Shown here one piece after another: positions 37,027-47,392 of a stretch of 64,000 nt of DNA. Every line of letters starts with the position of its first letter. Positions within the stretch are counted from its first letter, which is position 1. Where the stretch lies: the NCBI RefSeq assembly GCF_009017415.1, contig NC_092410.1, positions 2,418,001 through 2,482,000 on the forward strand, written 5' to 3'. The stretch comes from Aspergillus flavus (taxonomy: Eukaryota > Ascomycota > Eurotiomycetes > Eurotiales > Aspergillaceae). The translations under genes were made by a program, and so were the position numbers. The notes beneath the pieces are model-generated. The model was not told the DNA's origin. It made no database searches and saw only the letters and a list, made by a program, of their open reading frames with translations.

Positions 37027-39182
37027 TTAGGGATTCCAGTCACTAGCCCAGATAAAAGTTGCACATCGCCACTGCGTTCCCTTTTCTTTATTCCCACTGG
37101 GCCCCAAGGGTCGTGGGCAGATCCAAAAGGACCGACCACAGTTAATGCCGGGCTTTTTTGTTGATAAACTAATACATGGTTCTCGGTGCCCTTCACACAT
37201 TGGCACTGGTTTCTTTGCAAAGAGTTTCGACCAATCTTCCTTGCTGACAATCGGGTCAATGACTGTTTCGCTATTCTGGCCCACAAATGGTGCTGCTGGT
37301 CCGGATGAGTCCATATAGCTCGTTGGAGCGGCTGGAACGCTGTGTATGCCTTGTAGATCCTCCTGTTCCTCAGGCTGCGATATAGTCGAAGATGCGGGAA
37401 GGGGGCCGGACGAACGCTCCATAGCCTGCACAGGCGTATCCGGAGTTTTTGTTTCACTAATTTGACTACTAACAACACCTTTAGGCTTAAAGAACCCTTT
37501 CAGTGTTCTCTGTGCTGAAACAGAGGTTGTTCTGGTCTGAGAAGGAAAAGATTTCGAACGCTTGACTGAGGGTGGCGGGTCGCTTTTCTCGGACCGTTTA
37601 CGAACGGTACCTTTAGGTGTTGGACTGCTGTCAGCGATAGGGAGCGATGGTTTGCTTGCTCCAAGAGAGTTCTCTTCCGCATCAATTTTATACACTTGCT
37701 CCCGAATTGATGCGCATGCGGTCAATGCTGAAGTGGTGGGTAATTTCTGCGAGGACATATCTGGTTTTCGCGAAAACATATCCTTGATACTTCTTCGCTT
37801 GTCAAACTCTGGTATTAAGCGTCCTGATGTAGGCAAGAGAAGTTTTGTCGTGTACTCCTGTCGCCGTTCACCATTGTCGAATATCCCGGGTGGGTTCATG
37901 ATGTCAAGCATGTTAACCTGTTGCCCGTTTAGACACACAGAATCTTTGAAGATGGCATATACCGGACAGTGATCCGATCCCTATATCTTGGTTAGTCCCG
38001 ATATTTTCCACCATTGTATAACGACAACTTACCATGAGCCCCTCTTGTATATCTGATTCACAGAACCAATCTTGCATATTCAAGCTGCACAGGACATAGT
38101 CTATTCTTGAGCCATAGTTACCAGGCCGAGCATTGATTTTCTGCTCCCAACAAGTATACATGCCCCTGCGATTGGGGTGGAAGGACCTGCAAATATCAAA
38201 GAGAGCAGGTTGCTCCCTCCCTTCATCTCGCTCCCCGATGACCTTTCCACTGTACACCAGTTGATTGAATAAGCGCCGGGCTGGTGCGGATATAAACTCA
38301 TCTTCTGTTGTGGTGCCTTTACGAATGGCCTCGGACGCGTGTGCTGCATCGATTTCACCTCTTGAGATATTGAGGTCGCCAGTAACGAAAACTCGTTTTC
38401 CCATGGCGACGAGATTCCGGATTCGGGCATCCATTAGGTCAAGAAAGCCTTGGCGAAAACTGTCACGGCTTTCATCTCGATTAGCAGGGCAATATAACCC
38501 AAGCAGAACAAATGCTGGGAATTCGAGGATGACACAACGGCCCTCTGAGTCGAGTGTAGCTGCATCCAACTCAAGCGTGGATAATTGCTCTGTGGTTGGG
38601 TAGCCACCAATCTGCCGGTCAAGAGGAAGATCCCGGAATGGGACCGACGAATTTGGCGGGCAAAGCACACCAGTAAGGCCTTCTTCCGCGCGGAGTGGGG
38701 CACATGTCGCATTCCGGGTGTATATAACTACGCCAGAATAACCTGCAGGGTGTAAGAATTCAGGAAGTGGCTGTGACGTGGGAGGGACGAACCCTTTTTG
38801 GATCTAGGTAGACTGAAGTGGCAGTCCCATCCAGGCACCAGGACCATGTCATCTCGAAGATCTTTTCGCTGGATTTTCGTTTCCTGAAGGACAACAATAT
38901 CGGCCTCTAAGATCTCAAACATGGCCTTTTGCATCTCAGCCTACGCATCTAAACCGTTGCATGCTGGGTATGTATACCTCGAAAGTCCGCTTGCCTCTCC
39001 ATGGCTCATAGGCAAACGGGTTTCTACAGAAGACTCAGTACGGGAGCAGGTAGTAAATATCCAGGAAAGACTGAATGATACCGGATTCCATTGACTGTTC
39101 ATGATAATCAGTCTCTTGAAACATCGCGTTCTTCCATATTTAGTCTAAGCTTACCGTTCCACGTCGTAATGCGAAACCCCAT
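37027..39182 (-). CDS. apn2: AP endonuclease 2 (DNA lyase Apn2)
   Basis: Six exons (39182-39155, 39094-39082, 39023-38978, 38925-38793, 38742-38033, 37980-37027) give 627 residues. The enzyme cleaves abasic sites and trims blocked 3' ends in nuclear base excision repair. The exonuclease III-type domain shows TTWNVNGIRNPF, LEADIVVLQETKIQ, the catalytic GDLNISRGEID region, GSRIDYVL and the terminal GSDHCPVYA. A long linker contains QRTLKGFFKP, a PCNA-interacting box, and the C-terminus has a GRF zinc finger (CEGHREPC, then NCGRSFWICPRP and WRC). Exon 2 is only 13 nt. The exon 3/4 junction could also use an acceptor at 38941 (37-nt intron, five extra residues). I prefer 38926 because it gives the conserved FEAMFEILEADIV. 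Confidence 0.95.
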
Positions 39183-39537
39183 TCTGACCGTTGTCGTCTA
39201 GATGCAACATGTCCACAACAGAATCAGCGTATACTCCAGGAAGAAGTTAGAGGTATAAACACCATCAATAGGAGTCCAATTAAAGCACGGAGAGAAGGCA
39301 AGTACTGTGTCGTACCAACGCCAATGTACGACGTCTAGTAGTATGGGACATATTCGGCATTATACCCGAACGGCACGTGACCAATCCTGGAGTGACATCA
39401 CGCGGTGCTGACTAACAACGACAGCGAATCACGGGGCCGCTAAACCTCGTCAACCGGAAGGCCCGACGTCCGTATAATCCCACCGTCTGTTCAAACGCAG
39501 AAGACGTCCACCTTCGACCTGTCAGGCCGCAACCACC
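39183..39537. promoter_or_regulatory. Divergent promoter region APN2 / COX13
   Basis: The 355-bp spacer between two divergent start codons carries both promoters. No clear TATA box or specific factor site is visible. Confidence 0.4.
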
Positions 39538-40295
39538 ATGTTCCCTCAACGCAACCTTCTTCGTCTGGCTCAGCGCTCTGCGCAGCAGCAGCGTTCTGCT
39601 CCGGTTCGCTCTGCCATTCAGCGCCGGTTCAACAGCACCGACTCCAAGCTTCCCTGGATGGTCGACAACGAATTCAACCGTGAGAGAGCGGCTGTCAAGC
39701 ACCACGCTGCCTCCACCAGTGGTGCGTACACTCAATTGACTCGCTCTCGAGCTTGACTGAACGCTTATTTGGAGAATTTGCATGATACTGACACAATGCC
39801 TCTTTAGATCTCTGGCGCAAGCTCTCTATCTAGTGCGTATTGCCTGATCATTTGAGTCCCTATCGGGTTGCAGATCAACGTATACTTACCATACTAGCGC
39901 CGTTATTCCTTGCCTTATCCTTGGCTCCCTCAATGCTTACAACCTCTGGGAAGAGCACTGGGAGCACTGGGAGCACATGCCTCCTCTTGAGGAGCGTGTG
40001 GAATACCCATACCAAAACATCCGGGTGAAGAACTTCCCCTGGGGAGATGGTGACAAGGTATGCTCCCTTCCGTTCTATATAGAACAGTTTTCTAACTCAA
40101 TTGCCCCATATAGACCATCTTGTAAGTTTCCAATGCCTCTCATGCACTTTTTACCGTGGCGAACTACTTCGAGTCTCAAATTCTTGATGAAACTTTGTCG
40201 TCGCAGGTAAAAGTATGCCTCCTATGAACATGTGCTAACAAGTAAATAGCTGGAACGACAGCGTCAACTACCACAACAAGGATAAGGCTACCTAA
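39538..40295 (+). CDS. cox13: Cytochrome c oxidase subunit VIa (Cox13)
   Basis: Five exons (39538-39721, 39808-39832, 39898-40057, 40114-40121, 40250-40295) encode 140 residues. It is a nuclear-encoded accessory subunit of respiratory complex IV in the mitochondrial inner membrane. An Arg/Gln-rich N-terminus is a targeting peptide ending near RRFNSTDSKL. DLWRKLSIYAVIPCLILGSLNAY contains the single membrane span, followed by EHWEHWEHMPP, EYPYQNIRVKNFPWGDGDKT and the conserved IFWND motif. Exon 4 is only 8 nt (ACCATCTT); it is required to connect GDK to the IFWND ending. APN2 and COX13 are head-to-head, as in other Eurotiales MAT regions. Confidence 0.94.
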
Positions 40296-40542
40296 ACCTT
40301 TCCACGGACGATGTTACAGCCTTCAACCGGCGGTGCTCGGAACTTGCGGCGAAGAAAGAAGTGTATATTTACTGCAGTGAGCAGAAGATTGAACGGGGAG
40401 CGTTGGGATCTGTTGATAAATGAAGAGTTTTACCAAAGTGCAGGTGTTGACTTAGTCGTTCTTGTCAGAAATGAAGACATGTATCATTTGGCATTTCAGG
40501 TCGCCTGGAGAGTAAACTTGAGCCGCCCAAGCTAGTACTTCA

Positions 40543-43129
40543 TCACCTCTCGGTACTACCGAGCCGCTGCAAATCCAGGTACTTCGCTGCATAATCATTC
40601 GCAAGGACCAGATCACCAGTCAAGTGCATAACTGTAGCTTTTTTTGCCACCATTTCGCACTGCCCTTTTATATCCCCAACCTTTTCATATTGATCGTAGG
40701 CGCAATCTAGGTATTCCAATGCCCGGTTCATGTACTCCACATTTTGTCCCGATCCCTGGCTTCGGGCCTTCCCCGCAATGCCCATGTTTGCATCCACTAA
40801 AAGAGAGTATGCACGAGCTGCCAGGGCACAGTCGCTGGATTCAAGTATTTGAGGTATTATACTCTCCACCATTGCCACGACCGCTTCAAATTCCCTCAGG
40901 CTGAGAAGGACTCCTGACAGAGCGCAAATAGCTTCCCAAAGGCCAGGGAGAAGTCTCGATCGATAGGCAATGTTGGCAGCTCTCATTGCCAAAGAGAACC
41001 CACGCTGGGGCTGGGAGGTCTTCTCGAGTATATACGCCTTAAGACATAAGAGCTTAACCTGACAGTGGATGTCGAAGTTGTCTCGGTGGATGGTTTGGGC
41101 TATGCGTTCAACAATCTCCAATGCGCGAATGCAGTTGCCCTGTCGGATTAAGTGCTCAACGTGAAGAAAACCCAACAGAGCTGTGATGTCATTATCTGGG
41201 AGTTGTATTGCTTGAAGCTGCGAGAGGAGATATTCTGTTGCCGTTTTATCATTGCTGAGGCATGTTAGGGATGCGAAGTACAATCTTCAAGTCGAGCAAC
41301 ATACCGATATATTTGTCGTCTAAGCTGCAACACTCCAGAGAAGAATGTCCAGTATTGATTTGCTTTCAGGGAGCGTAGTTTGTCCGGCCCTATGTGATTC
41401 ATACGAACTGAGGCTTCTTTGAAACGACCTTGTTGTGCGAGCTTTGGGGGGTCAGCGACAGTGACGAATGCAGGTAAAATCTAACCTACCAACTGTGAGC
41501 TACGGAAGTTGTTCTTCAGATAGTCTTCAAATGGCGCTTTACTTGCGTAACACTCCTGGAAAGTTTCACTGCTCAACCATGCCAAGTGCGTGATACCTGT
41601 AGACCCTTAGCAAGATGTACACATTCGTTTCAGAAGCAGTAGTACCGATCCTAGCATAAAGCGCAGTCTGTAATAGTAACTGCGGCCCGGTCGAATTTAT
41701 GAGGTTCTTTGCTACATTAAGGTGCGATGCTCGGATTATGTTCTCGATGGAAGAGGCAAGACTCTCGCCCTAAGACTTGTCAGGGGTGTTAACAGAGATG
41801 GGAAATCGAAGGACATACATTTTGTAGTTCGAATTTAGCTTCACTCAGTAGCGTTGTACTCAAGAGACTCCACATTTCTGTCTCCTTTGCTTTCGCCTTG
41901 AGGAACGCTAGTCCTTCTTTCTCATTTCCAAGCATGCCAGTGTTTTGAACATCCTTCATCTGCTCTGGGAAAGCTTTGCCAAAGTGGTATAGCCAGCTCA
42001 TGCAGAAGTTCAGGCAATTCATATCGTGAGATTCTCGAGCAATCGAGACTGCCTCTTGCATCGCGGATATAGCTTCCCCATAACAACCAAAGTCTGCTTG
42101 GAGGATAGCAAGATTTAGCAACGCGTACTGATACGAGCTCCGGTCCCTACTGTGCATCGTATAATCGAAGTAACGGTGGAGGTTGTCAAAGGATGATGGG
42201 TAATCTCCAGCCCTCCAAGCGTCCAAGAATCTAGGAAATCAGTATTCATGACTGTTAAGCATGATGTAGTTCTCACCTTAAGTAGTGTATCAAATTGGGC
42301 AGTGTCGCACCAGATGTAATGATGCGTTCCAGGCATGCCTTCATGCCATCTGGAACCCTTCCTCCCATTCCTGGGATCATTAGAACCGGCTATCATTGAC
42401 AGGGAGGGCTCGCATACTTTGCAACTCGCCTATTTGAAATTCCAGCAAGCGTTCTACGTCTTTGGTACTGACATAGTTATCTTCCTCCAAGTCATCCTCA
42501 ATATTACCATACGCCACCTGAGCAAGTTGACTACCGGTGTCCAAGCCAAGCTCAAGCAAATTCATATCAACCATGGCCTGTTCACCAAACGGATTCCGCC
42601 TGGCCCAAGCGTGGTATGTGGGGAGGCGATACTTGACAAAGCCCTTCCAGAGCTTAACCGAGTCATGGAACTGTAGTCTTGTAAACTCAAGCTGTGCTCG
42701 CCTCACAAATGCACCCAGCGGGGAGCACCGGGAGAGGCGCATACATCCCAGCTCCGTGGCCAAGCCGTTATCCCTATCGCGAATCTGCTCCTCCCGAGAT
42801 TTGACCAACAGATCTAACACATTGGAGAAGAATACCTCCAGTGCATCGCATGAGTCAATAGACCAGACTTTTTTGAGGAACAAATCCCAGATTGTGCGTC
42901 CAGGGATTGAAGATGAGTGCGTAGACAAAGCTCCTTCGAGGTCAGTTATGGATGCTGAGTATTGTGCCTTCCAGTTTTTAGAGGAGCTTGGGTCAGCGTC
43001 CAGTGGACTTAAAGACGCGACCAAGAATGACAGAACATGGACAGCAGAGGAATTTGGGATGACCCCCTCCGTGTAGATAGAGATCAGACATAGCAAGGCA
43101 ACCTTGGATGGCGTAAGAAAGCGACTCAT
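40543..43129 (-). CDS. apc5: Anaphase-promoting complex subunit 5 (APC5)
   Basis: Seven exons (43129-42418, 42370-42277, 42230-41819, 41769-41646, 41596-41490, 41441-41305, 41254-40543) give 765 residues; all junctions keep phase. APC5 is a scaffold subunit of the cyclosome ubiquitin ligase that drives anaphase and mitotic exit. The N-terminus (MSRFLTPSKVALLCLISIY) is the family's conserved start. Later segments such as FDNLHRYFDYTM, YALLNLAILQADFGCYGEAISAMQEAVSIA and ALEYLDCAYDQYEKVGDIKGQCEMV are TPR-like helical repeats. The start codon is chosen at that conserved Met, with an in-frame stretch upstream rejected. Its place after COX13 completes the SLA2-MAT-APN2-COX13-APC5 order. Confidence 0.93.
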
Positions 43130-43401
43130 TGTGCTTGTGAATGGTCCATTCCTTGTCCTGGTGGCTGATATTGTCACTGCGACGCGTCAAGACAACAAAC
43201 ACTTCGGACAGCCTTAGTAAAATGGGATTTCTGGTTCGTGACAACTAAATCCAGCAACCCCACCGAATCGTTTGTCCCAAATCGCACGCTGTGCAGGCTA
43301 CGCGGTATGAGCAACGGCAAAGGAGCAAAACGTGGGGAGCATGATAGCTTTTTTGATAGTAACTTTTTGGTACTCATTTGGTATTAGTCGCTCTTACCAG
43401 T

Positions 43402-43520
43402 ACATACGACCATAGGGTGTGGAGAACAGGGCTTCCCGTCCGCTCAGCCGTACTTAAGCCACACGCCGGGAGGTTAGTAGTTGGGTGGGTGACCACCAGC
43501 GAATCCCTCCTGTTGTATGT
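43402..43520 (+). rRNA. 5S ribosomal RNA
   Basis: The 119-nt segment starts ACATACGACCATAGGGTGTG and ends GTTGTATGT, and these ends pair to form helix I with one G-U pair. Internal conserved blocks are GCCGTACTTAAGCCACACG and GGTTAGTAGTTGGGTGGG with GTGACCACCAGCGAA, covering the internal polymerase III control region. A T-run follows at once (43520-43524), a pol III terminator. It agrees closely with the fungal 5S sequence I remember, so it looks functional. Dispersed 5S genes are normal in filamentous ascomycetes. It is the only copy I found in the window. Confidence 0.95.
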
Positions 43521-43844
43521 TTTTAATTTTTTCACATTGATCCTTTTTTTCTACGTCAATATCATAATCCAAATCAAATGTACCTTACGCTATCATAGCT
43601 TAATGGCTGCTCATAATTTCTGTCTACGACGGAGCGGACCTAATGCTACGGTACTAAGTCATCATACATGCTAATATGCACTAGATAAATGCACTAAAAA
43701 CGGACGAGCTTCCGTTAATACTTTAGTTCTATACCAGTAAAGATGACAACATGGTAGATATCTAAAGCTAATGGCAATTGATATGTTATAAGCTCAGATA
43801 CCGAATGAAGTAATTCAACAATCCTCTGCTTCAGTTACTCCAAT
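43521..43844. other. Spacer 5S rRNA - Dabb gene
   Basis: This AT-rich 324-bp stretch contains the T-rich 5S terminator region. I see no other feature. Confidence 0.35.
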
Positions 43845-44359
43845 TTAGAAAACCCCTGGAGTGAAGTCAATGGCTTGCGCCTTCTCGACAACTCCATCAA
43901 GGCTCTTGACGAATTCTTGATGAACAGGATCCTCCTTGACATAGTAGTCTCGGTCTGCAGCACTCGCAAACTCAACAACAAAGGCATGTGTGATGCCATG
44001 CTACCCTCGCCGAGGCGGTTAGTGAGTGACTCGGAACTATATATCTATGTAGGCTACTTGTAAAATACACACGGATAACATACCTGGATGCCTTCAGGAG
44101 AATCATCTATGCCACCAGATGAAGTCCTAATGTAGGGTTTCTGGGACGAAGGGTGAAGGCAGGTGTCTTTCAGGCCTAACATGCGACTGCAAATCTGAAG
44201 AGTGTTGTTGTTAGTATCTACATCACTATCCTGATATGCATACAGCCATGGCCTTTCAAATCTGTCAGACCTAATACAGAGTTCTGAACATACATCTTTA
44301 ATGATATCGGGGCTAGTTCCCGCTTTAAACTGGAAGAGAACTATGTGAGTGATCGGCAT
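43845..44359 (-). CDS. Stress-responsive A/B barrel (Dabb) domain protein
   Basis: Three exons (44359-44294, 44194-44084, 44000-43845) encode 110 residues, the size of a single Dabb domain. Motifs in order are MPITHIVLFQFKAGTS, LGLKDTCLHPSSQKPYI, SSGGIDDSPEGIQHGITHAF and FVVEFASAADRDYYVKEDP. The pattern of an N-terminal strand with His, a mid-domain helix and the DRDYYVxxDPVH segment is the family signature. Dabb proteins are small dimers; some are stress-induced in plants and some act in natural-product pathways, but no biosynthetic neighbours are present here. The ATG at 44359 is the natural start; the preceding GTG is not. Intron 1 (44195-44293) falls before ICSRMLGLK. Confidence 0.88.
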
Positions 44360-45610
44360 CACGAGAAGCTGCTATAGGGGCATTGGATGGATATCAAAAG
44401 CGCCTGGGAGAGTGGAATCAATATCATGTTTAAAGCAGCGCAAAAGCGGGGTAAACAAAGCTGACGTCACCTGAACAGTGTTGTCTTGTGTTAGTCTCCG
44501 ATTCTGCGCATCTACTACACTAATTGTCCCTCAGAAGATACAACTTGGATACATTTTGACTATAGTAAAAAAGGCCAGGTCACAGCATCGTAGACAAGGT
44601 TCGTGGTTTATGGTATACTTTCGACCGCGTTTTGAAAGTTGTGTCAGCAGGACTCGATTGAGCTGGATGGATTCTTTCACGGTACTTGCATGAAGAGATG
44701 TATCTGATCTTCTCTCTCATTCATGATGATATAATAGTCCTTAACTACCAAGTTCGCCAATATATCCCAGAACTCAACATCCGTCATTATAATAAATGAC
44801 CATTTAAAAACATGGAAGAGCGAGAACATATAGCAAGCTATCGCACCCAATAATAACCACTGCGAATGACATATAACTTTCGACTAATGGTTGCCCGAGT
44901 TCCAAGAAGCGGATTGGTGGACTATATAGATATATGATTGGCAACGGATATCGTGCAAACAGAAGTGTGGTGAACGATAGTCACACTGTAGTTAGTGTAA
45001 ATGGAACAATATGATTTCACCAGACATTGCCACGAATGAAACAAGAGCCTAAGTCGTCCACCTCCAGATATTGGAGCTTAAATGTAATAAAGTAACATAA
45101 AAAGGCGTGTTATTTTGTCAACGCCGACGTTACTGACGGGTAAAGGAACTCGATGAAGCTTAGATAGAGCCAAGCCGCAGTGCTAGAAGTTCTCCGTATG
45201 CAAGAGAACAGCGATGAAGCCCTTATCCCTGAGTCGTAGGCTACCTACAAAACCATCTCAGAAGAGCTGGCGAGCATCGATATCTGCCGTTAGAGATGTT
45301 CCACTCGTACATCTTGAGGTTTCCTGCGGTTTGAATTTTCCATCTAATCAAGAGACAAAAGAAATCAACCCAAAAGCTTGACGCGGCAACGAGCCCACAC
45401 CACCCAAGGCCTACCGGGCACTCTATGTTTCCTGTATGACAAAGCGATTGCATCTTCACACAGTGTTCTAAGAAACTTAAACTAGAGCCTTAAGATTTTT
45501 CCAGAAAAGGTGACCAAGATCTTAATAACCAGAGATATCATCTTACTAGGTTCTTAGTCCACCAAAGGTGAATTGAGTGTGGACCGTGGACTTCTGTTGA
45601 CGCTGCCTAA
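44360..45610. other. Gene-poor AT-rich spacer
   Basis: The ORFs here (for example 44478-44693 and 45241-45459) show no recognisable family and no convincing splice extension. No tRNA or transposon motif was seen. Confidence 0.35.
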
Positions 45611-45980
45611 TTAGCCATAGCGCTGTTGTTCTTCCTCTTCCCACACAGTCATGTTGATAGATTCAAGCAAGTCAATCAATCTAAGAGAAATTCATCCAGT
45701 TTCCCCTTCTAACAACTTACATCGGAGAGACTCCAGTGAAGGCTAGTGAGAAGACAAGCGTAGTGTGCTGTATTTTCAGCTGGTCTTCTTCTAGTTCTTT
45801 CTCGTTACATACAAGCGAAGGGCGCACAATAAAGCGTTTCAAAGACCCATTCCTGAAGGATGGCAGGTCTTGCACCATGTCCTGTTCGTTGTACCGGCCT
45901 GGGACATAATTCGCCGCTTCTTTCGTGCCATAAGATGTTTGCAGGGTAACGAAGAATATCTCACCAGTCACGGGGCGCAT
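45611..45980 (-). CDS. Unidentified small protein, two exons
   Basis: An 86-codon open frame (45980-45721) ends at a clean donor (AT|gtaagt). A 40-nt intron (45681-45720, acceptor tctcttag) joins it in phase to a second exon (45680-45611) ending in a stop, giving 109 residues. The reading starts MRPVTGEIFF, includes YGTKEAANYVPGRYNEQDM and ends EEEEQQRYG. I do not recognise the family. No signal peptide or membrane span is evident. The ATG directly follows an in-frame TAG that could also be an intron acceptor, so the protein may be longer with exons upstream (46.0-46.5 kb). It might equally be a remnant of an older gene in this gene-poor block. Confidence 0.4.
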
Positions 45981-47392
45981 CTATACGTGCTGGAAGCATT
46001 TTGTTAAGCCTACTTTTACATCATTCGCATGATGTATCGTGCCCTAAATTATCTAATTAATTACTCAACTCAATGAGCTTCGGATTGCCATGCTGGGCTC
46101 TACAGAACCTACTATGTCCATTGTGCAATTGACCCAAGCAGCGTACGACTTGTCCATATATCAGATTAATTATAGCTGCGCAAAGGTGGGTGGAAATACG
46201 ATGCAGGTGGTCTGAAGAATTCTCGGATTGGCCGAGCCCTAAAACGTGGAAAAAATAGCCCACTGCCATCACTTCCCGAGAAAACAATGAAACCAGAGAC
46301 CCCTGGTAATGCTTGAAATCTAGTCTGCAGACACTCACAAATGGTCCCAGTAACAAAGGCAGTAAGGGGGCATGCTTTTGTCTTCCAGGCAAAGACATGA
46401 TAAGCCCCGTTAGCTCCATAGAAGTACAATAGCGATGATTCGGAGTATCTTGTTAGGCGTAAAGCAATGATTATTGTGATACTCTGGCAAATTTTTATCT
46501 CCAACTTTCCAACCTCCCAGGATCGGTGATTAAGTTACTCGGAGAAGCGTAAGGCATACAATGGCTCGATACCAACAACGAAAGATGGGTGTTTCGAGAA
46601 CCAGCACCTTAACCATCATCTCCACCGGCGAGGGGGCTATACACCACTGTAGAGTATACATCCCACTAGGCTATATTAGTTTGAGCGTAACTTTCAATTT
46701 CTGTGGATGCTATAATGGTCTTCTTGCCTCCCTAAGAACTGAGAAACGCCCCTACCAGTGATTGCTATGCATATGTTTCTATTAGTAAAAACCCTCTACA
46801 TATAATATCAGTAATCAACTTTTATTCCTAGGTTCTTTTACTCTTAGGATCTGTTAAGGGAAGTTCATGGACCTCCGCAGCAGATGGAGCATGTCGATCT
46901 TGTAGATACTTTCTGATTTGTCGATAAGTAAGTAGAAATCATGCACTATGCCCAATATATAGGGTAATAACGTTGCATACTATCTAGTATAGGATACACT
47001 TGAGCCGATTTATTAAGCTTGTAGATCTTCCAACCAAACCCAATGGCTATCGAATCACCCAGTCAAGATTCGACTAGACAAAAAGAATTTTATTCTACAT
47101 CACATAGCCACTTGCATGATCATCAAATACGGTGGAGGACATATGGCAGACTTCATTAATTTGCTTGGATATTAATCTTGGAAGCAAGGAAACCAACCAA
47201 GCTTCGGAAAAACCACGTCATCCTGCACGTAGCATGACGATTATAAGCGTCGAACTCAAAATGAATGTTTCTTACTACTTGTTGGGAACGTTCGTTGCCT
47301 ACTTATGTCACTTCAAATTGCATCGCACGCAGGCTATGGTAACTTCACGCAATCTCAATTGAACAAGACAAACTATGATAGAGATGTAGTAA
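45981..47392. other. Gene-poor spacer with unresolved ORFs
   Basis: Minus-strand open frames at 46057-46419 and 46166-46504 overlap in different frames and might contain exons of the gene ending at 45611, but I could not build a phase-consistent chain. The rest, to 47392, is AT-rich without recognisable features. Confidence 0.3.

Noticed and set aside
38926..38977. Alternative 37-nt APN2 intron (38941-38977)
   Set aside because: It is also in frame, but it would add five residues inside the conserved FEAMFEILEAD segment and is shorter than is usual. The 52-nt version was preferred.
43174..43377. 67-residue minus-strand ORF upstream of APC5
   Set aside because: It lies between the 5S gene and the APC5 start, with no family match. 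It is probably APC5 leader or promoter.
46057..46504. Two overlapping minus-strand ORFs (120 and 112 codons)
   Set aside because: They use different frames of the same DNA and neither matches a family. No phase-consistent splicing to the gene at 45611-45980 was found.
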